Made by a program: the position numbers and the translations under genes. This document shows, one piece after another, positions 60,329-64,000 of a stretch of DNA of 64,000 nucleotides (position 1 is its first letter; every line of letters starts with the position of its first letter). The notes under the pieces were generated by a model. The model searched no databases. It saw nothing but the letters and a program-made list of their open reading frames with translations, and was not told the origin of the DNA. Source of the stretch: UBA1309 sp047605645 (GTDB lineage Bacteria > Bacteroidota > Bacteroidia > Bacteroidales > Dysgonomonadaceae); assembly GCA_047605645.1 (NCBI GenBank), contig JASGFJ010000001.1:1-64000 (forward strand), read 5' to 3'.

Positions 60329-60823
60329 ATGCCTATTTTATCCATTATCGTCGCAGTGGACGAAAACGATGCCATCGGTAAAAGCAATCAATTGCTTTGT
60401 TATCTTCCTGCCGATTTAAAGTATTTTAAATCAGTGACACAGGGGCATACAGTCCTTATGGGAAGAAAGACTTTTGAATCGCTTCCAAACGGAGCATTGC
60501 CGAAACGGCGAAATATTGTTATTACTCGTAACCAGGAACTTTGCCCGGAAAGAGCAGAAGCATGCCTTTCGTTAGAAGAAGGCTTGTTGCTGACAGCTAC
60601 GGAGGATGAAGTTTTTATTATTGGCGGAGGTTCGGTTTACGCAGATGCGATGCGGCTGGCCGACAGGCTTTACATTACCAGAATTCATCACGCATTCGAT
60701 GCTCCCGACACTTATTTTCCTCTTGTTGATGAGGAGGATTGGACGCTTGTCTCAGAAGAAAAGCATGCTGCTGATGAAAAAAATGCTTACGATTATAGTT
60801 TTCTTGTCTTTGAACGGAAATAA
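60329..60823 (+). CDS. folA: Dihydrofolate reductase
   Basis: A 164-residue enzyme that reduces dihydrofolate with NADPH. IIVAVDENDAIGKSNQLLCYLPADLKYFK includes the substrate loop (shown in parts: AVDENDAIGK and LLCYLPADLKYFK). GHTVLMGRKTFESLP and FIIGGGSVYADAM are the NADPH-binding signatures. Length is typical of bacterial DHFR. It lies just upstream of mraZ. Confidence 0.95.
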   Translation: MPILSIIVAVDENDAIGKSNQLLCYLPADLKYFKSVTQGHTVLMGRKTFESLPNGALPKRRNIVITRNQELCPERAEACLSLEEGLLLTATEDEVFIIGGGSVYADAMRLADRLYITRIHHAFDAPDTYFPLVDEEDWTLVSEEKHAADEKNAYDYSFLVFERK

Positions 60824-60993
60824 TCCCCATTTGTTAGTCTCTTGCTTTAGCTCGGAACGGAATAAGTCCGCTTCTGTTTTCATTGTATTGATATTGTTTT
60901 GTCTGTTTCTCCGAATTTCCTGAATTGACAAGGTTTTGGGTTGATTCTGTTTGAGTTGCAACTTTAGTTGTTGAAAACTTTTTATGAAAAAGT

Positions 60994-61023
60994 GTGGGGA
61001 AAAGTGGATAGAAGTGGATAAAA
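60994..61023 (+). promoter_or_regulatory. Three MraZ boxes
   Basis: Three perfect 10-base-period direct repeats, GTGGGGAAAA, GTGGATAGAA and GTGGATAAAA, stand just upstream of the mraZ promoter. This is the arrangement bound by MraZ, which controls its own cluster in other bacteria. Confidence 0.75.
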
Positions 61024-61027
61024 AGTA

Positions 61028-61035
61028 TATCTTTA
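61028..61035 (+). promoter_or_regulatory. mraZ -7 box
   Basis: TATCTTTA, one base from the TAnnTTTG consensus and identical to the box before folA. It lies 4 bases after the MraZ boxes and 39 bases before the start. Confidence 0.5.
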
Positions 61036-61074
61036 CCGCTAAATAGGCTACACATGGCTGGTTAATTGGATGGT

Positions 61075-61521
61075 ATGATTCAATTTCTGGGAAATATCGA
61101 AGCAAAAATAGACTCCAAAGGGCGTGTTTTTCTGCCGGCAGCTTTTCGAAAAGAACTGCAGACGGCAAAGCAATTGTGTTTGGTGTTACGCAAAGATATT
61201 TTTCAGGACTGTTTGGTACTTTATCCTTTGGATGTATGGAACGAAGAAGTGGAGCAGCTGCGATTGAAGCTGAATAAGTGGAACAAAGATCATCAGCAGC
61301 TTTTTCGTCAGTTTATGCTCGATTCCGAGAAACTCGAACTCGATTCCAACGGGCGTATTCTTATACCCAAACGTTATCTGTCGATGGTAATGATTGAGTC
61401 GGAGGTTCGTTTCTTAGGAGTGGATAATACGATTGAACTGTGGGCAAAGGCTAAACTGGAGAATCCTTTGATGGATGCTTCCGTATTCAGTGAAGAAATC
61501 CAGCGTTTAATGAATAGCTGA
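61075..61521 (+). CDS. mraZ: Transcriptional regulator MraZ
   Basis: A 148-residue DNA-binding protein of two AbrB-like halves, each with the DxxxR motif: IDSKGRVFLP and LDSNGRILIP. It forms a ring that binds the direct repeats upstream and represses the division and cell-wall cluster. The start is at the ATG 61075 after GGATGG; the TTG-initiated frame at 61066 is not needed. First gene of mraZ-rsmH-ftsL-ftsI. Confidence 0.94.
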   Translation: MIQFLGNIEAKIDSKGRVFLPAAFRKELQTAKQLCLVLRKDIFQDCLVLYPLDVWNEEVEQLRLKLNKWNKDHQQLFRQFMLDSEKLELDSNGRILIPKRYLSMVMIESEVRFLGVDNTIELWAKAKLENPLMDASVFSEEIQRLMNS

Positions 61522-61541
61522 TAATGTTTTTATAGCAAAAA

Positions 61542-62450
61542 ATGAGCGAAGCATATCACATACCTGTGTTGTTGAAAGAGAGTGTCGACGGGATGAATAT
61601 CCGGCCGGATAGTATTTGTGTGGATGTGACTTTTGGTGGAGGAGGACATTCCCGGGAGATTTTGTCGCGCCTGGCAGAACGTGGACATCTCTATTCCTTT
61701 GATCAGGATGAAGATGCGGTTCGCAATGTGCCGGAAGACAGCCGTTTTACATTTGTCAGAAGTAATTTTCGGTATCTGAAGAATTTTCTGAAATATTATC
61801 ATGTTGAATCGGTTGATGCTGTTTTGGCTGATTTGGGCGTCTCTTCTCATCATTTTGATGATTCGGAACGTGGATTCTCATTTCGTTTCGAAGACAGTGA
61901 ACTCGATATGCGGATGAATCGCCAATCCCGGAAATCGGCTTCTTTCGTGTTGAATGAATATTCGGAAGAAAAGTTGGCGGATGTATTCTATCTGTATGGT
62001 GAGTTGCGCCAATCTCGTCAGATTGCATCGGCTATTGTGAGAAAACGAACAGCATCGCCCATCCGAAAAATCAGTGGACTGCTGGATGCATTGGCACCTT
62101 TCGTAAAAAAAGAAAAAGAGAAAAAAATACTCGCTCAGGCATTTCAGGCGCTTCGTATCGAAGTCAATGATGAGATGGAAACGCTTCGGGAAATGTTGAT
62201 GCAGGCTCTGGATATCCTGAAGCCGGGAGGCCGCCTTTCGGTTATCACCTATCATTCTCTGGAGGACAGGTTGGTCAAGAATTTTTTCAAAACCGGCAAT
62301 TTTGAAGGCAAGGTAGAGAAAGATTTCTTTGGAAACTTTCAAACTCCTTTCCGTCTGGTCAATAACAAGGTAATTGTGCCGGACGAAGATGAACAGAATC
62401 GTAATCCTCGTTCGAGAAGCGCAAAGCTGAGGATTGCCGAGAAGATTTAA
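61542..62450 (+). CDS. rsmH: 16S rRNA (cytosine-1402-N4) methyltransferase
   Basis: A 302-residue SAM methyltransferase acting on 16S rRNA. The SAM motif is CVDVTFGGGGHS. DAVLADLGVSSHHFDDSERGFSF and the C-terminal RSRSAKLRIAEKI are the RsmH signatures. It lies 20 bases after mraZ and 28 bases before the ftsL-like gene, in the usual gene order. Confidence 0.96.
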   Translation: MSEAYHIPVLLKESVDGMNIRPDSICVDVTFGGGGHSREILSRLAERGHLYSFDQDEDAVRNVPEDSRFTFVRSNFRYLKNFLKYYHVESVDAVLADLGVSSHHFDDSERGFSFRFEDSELDMRMNRQSRKSASFVLNEYSEEKLADVFYLYGELRQSRQIASAIVRKRTASPIRKISGLLDALAPFVKKEKEKKILAQAFQALRIEVNDEMETLREMLMQALDILKPGGRLSVITYHSLEDRLVKNFFKTGNFEGKVEKDFFGNFQTPFRLVNNKVIVPDEDEQNRNPRSRSAKLRIAEKI

Positions 62451-62478
62451 TCGTGTTACACAAACTCTTCCGGGTGAA

Positions 62479-62910
62479 ATGAAGAAAAACAAGAACTCAA
62501 ACAGCATAAAGAATAAGCTCATGTATATCCTAAGCGGGTCGGTACTCACGGAGGATTTTTTTGTAAAAAACATGGTGTTTATCGGTATTATTCTCCTGAT
62601 GCTTATTTTCTACATCAGCAATCGTTTCACGTGCATTGAGCAATTATCTAAAATTGAATCGCTGAAAAAAGAGCTCAAAGATGCGAAGTATGAATATCAG
62701 TCGGTTTCGTCGCAGTTGACTGGTGTGAGCCGTCAATCACAGGTGCAAAAATTGATTGAGAACAACGGGATTGGATTGATTATGTCGGAAAAACCGACTT
62801 ATTCCGTGGAACCCTTACCTGCTGATTCCGATTCGATTAAGAGTGTGAAACGGGAGGCTGAGAAAGTGATAGATAAAGTGAAGGAGACGGTAAAAAATAC
62901 AGTGCAATAA
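62479..62910 (+). CDS. ftsL: FtsL-like cell-division protein (Bacteroidota type)
   Basis: A 143-residue bitopic membrane protein with one helix (FIGIILLMLIFYISNRF, about residues 35-51). A periplasmic coiled coil (IEQLSKIESLKKELKDAKYEY) follows, then a charged tail. Size, topology and position between rsmH and ftsI identify it as the FtsL-like divisome protein of this phylum. The start at 62479 follows CGGGTGAA; a frame from 62434 overlaps rsmH. Confidence 0.85.
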   Translation: MKKNKNSNSIKNKLMYILSGSVLTEDFFVKNMVFIGIILLMLIFYISNRFTCIEQLSKIESLKKELKDAKYEYQSVSSQLTGVSRQSQVQKLIENNGIGLIMSEKPTYSVEPLPADSDSIKSVKREAEKVIDKVKETVKNTVQ

Positions 62911-62915
62911 AGAAG

Positions 62916-64000
62916 ATGGCGGCTAAAACGAATAAAAGTAAAACTGAAAAAGGCAGAACAGCTCTCGGACGATATGCTTTAGTAGCTATCGCCCTCGCGT
63001 TAGGTTTTATCTGTATCTTCTATGGGATTATTAAAATCATGTTTGTCGAAGGAGACACTTGGCGTGAAATACGTAAAAAAGAAACTGTTAAAACAGATCG
63101 GATTATTCTTCCCCGAAGAGGAAATATTTTAGCAGATGACGGGCGCATTCTCGCGACGAGTGAACCGCTTTACGGCGTTTATATCGATTTTCATTCCGAT
63201 GGAATCAAAGGAGATACACTTCGCAAATATGTGGAGCCATTGTCTAAACTCCTGGCTCAAAAATTTCCGGATCGCTCGGCGTCTTCTTACCGGAACCTGA
63301 TTTTGAACAACTGGGAACTGAGTCTTAAAGAGAGAGCGGAAATAGAAGAGGCTAAAAAAGCAAATAAAGAACTGTCTATTAAGCTGAAAACAAGATATGT
63401 ACGGCTGATTAAGCGCGATGTGACTTACCTGGAGTTGAAACAAATCCGTAAAATGCCCTTTCTTCGTCTGAAAAGCAATGCCAATGGATTGATTACAGAA
63501 GAACGGGCGATGCGTATCAAACCCTTCGGCTCCCTTGCCGGACGTACAGTCGGCAGTATTTACAAAGATATTGAACGTGGTGGCTCCAGTGGTCTTGAGA
63601 TGAAATTCGATTCTATCCTTTGTGGTGTCAGAGGCAAGAAAAACAGACAGAAAATTGGAGGAAAGTGGATAGACATGGTGGAGGTGCCCGCACAGGATGG
63701 CTGGGATATCAAAACAACGCTGGATGTAGATATTCAGGATCTGACAGAGAAGGCGTTGGCCTCAAAATTATCTGAACTGGACGCTGAGTCAGGTTGCGCT
63801 ATTGTGATGGAAACTGCCACCGGAGAAGTAAAGGCTATCAGCAACCTCGATCGGATTTCAACGGGTGTTTATTCCGAAGGAAATCCAAATGCTTTCTCGT
63901 ATATGTCCGAACCCGGTTCTACTTTTAAAACAGCCTCCATCATGGTGGCTCTTGAAGATGGAGTGGTGGCTCCGACCGATTCTTTTCATGTCGGAGCGGG
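62916..64000 (+). CDS. ftsI: Penicillin-binding protein FtsI (partial, runs off the window)
   Basis: The frame opens at 62916 (MAAKTNKSKTEKG), 5 bases after ftsL, and continues to the edge (361 codons). One membrane helix (YALVAIALALGFICIFYGII in part) is followed by a PBP dimer domain with RGNILADDGRILATS. The transpeptidase domain carries the SxxK nucleophile motif STFK in PGSTFKTAS. It makes septal peptidoglycan cross-links with FtsW. The SxN and KTG motifs lie beyond the window. Confidence 0.93.
   Translation, partial: MAAKTNKSKTEKGRTALGRYALVAIALALGFICIFYGIIKIMFVEGDTWREIRKKETVKTDRIILPRRGNILADDGRILATSEPLYGVYIDFHSDGIKGDTLRKYVEPLSKLLAQKFPDRSASSYRNLILNNWELSLKERAEIEEAKKANKELSIKLKTRYVRLIKRDVTYLELKQIRKMPFLRLKSNANGLITEERAMRIKPFGSLAGRTVGSIYKDIERGGSSGLEMKFDSILCGVRGKKNRQKIGGKWIDMVEVPAQDGWDIKTTLDVDIQDLTEKALASKLSELDAESGCAIVMETATGEVKAISNLDRISTGVYSEGNPNAFSYMSEPGSTFKTASIMVALEDGVVAPTDSFHVGA

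Noticed and set aside
1..64000. tRNA, rRNA, CRISPR arrays, insertion sequences
   Set aside because: No tRNA T-loop pattern, regular spacer-repeat array, transposase or terminal inverted repeats were seen in any intergenic region.

Overview
The window looks like chromosomal DNA of a member of the Bacteroidales (Bacteroidota). It is AT-rich. Many genes are preceded by the Bacteroidota-type -7 box TAnnTTTG. Lipoproteins with a lipobox cysteine are frequent, and several families are typical of the phylum: a DUF4369/TlpA-type thioredoxin lipoprotein, a Bacteroidota-type FtsL, an alginate-export-like porin and an imelysin. I cannot name the genus. No rRNA, tRNA, CRISPR array, transposase or integrase is visible.

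Layout. 0.1-2.6 kb: four minus-strand accessory genes (APH-like kinase, QueG-like Fe-S protein, two GNATs). 2.6-4.0 kb: a structured repeat, a decayed gene and a small membrane-protein unit with its own promoter and terminator. 4.0-12.3 kb: pectate lyase, PBP4-type DacB, MetY, a TPR protein, GlnS and a small lipoprotein. 12.7-16.3 kb: oxidative pentose phosphate genes gnd, zwf and pgl, each ending in its own terminator. 16.4-17.9 kb: an IMP dehydrogenase that aligns without gaps to the protozoan Tritrichomonas foetus enzyme at every active-site position I can recall. 18.0-24.5 kb: a five-gene operon of porin, imelysin, di-haem DUF1111 protein, compact CcsB-CcsA fusion and RidA-like protein. 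25-31 kb: MATE exporter, thioredoxin lipoprotein, groES-groEL behind a sigma-54-like promoter, and PnuC. 31.3-34.0 kb: GNAT plus OvoA (ovothiol biosynthesis).

34.2-52.6 kb is the most interesting part. On the minus strand, a porin, a Pst-type transporter (pstS-pstC-pstA, no pstB), a HemC-CobA-HemD fusion, hemB, cysD, cysN, cysH and a precorrin-2 dehydrogenase follow each other closely. hemA and hemL lie further along on the same strand. Together they would activate and reduce sulfate to sulfite and make sirohaem, the cofactor of sulfite reductase. The Pst-like transporter, with altered anion-binding residues, is therefore a candidate sulfate importer. A palindrome ATACC-N8-GGTAT lies in front of the porin, pstS and metY, and suggests a shared sulfur regulon.

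Between precorrin-2 dehydrogenase and hemA lies a plus-strand, more AT-rich island (about 36.5-41.6 kb). It holds an AAA15/OLD-like ATPase with a PD-(D/E)xK-like partner (a possible two-gene defence module, with a frameshift), GNAT genes, a frameshifted VOC protein and a secreted protein. Its spacers share short motifs and resemble a gene-cassette array.

53.5-59.2 kb: an RND efflux operon. 59.4-64.0 kb: a lipoprotein, folA, and the start of the division and cell-wall cluster (mraZ, rsmH, ftsL, ftsI) with three MraZ boxes. The ftsI gene runs off the right edge.

All family assignments come from reading motifs by eye. No database search was run.
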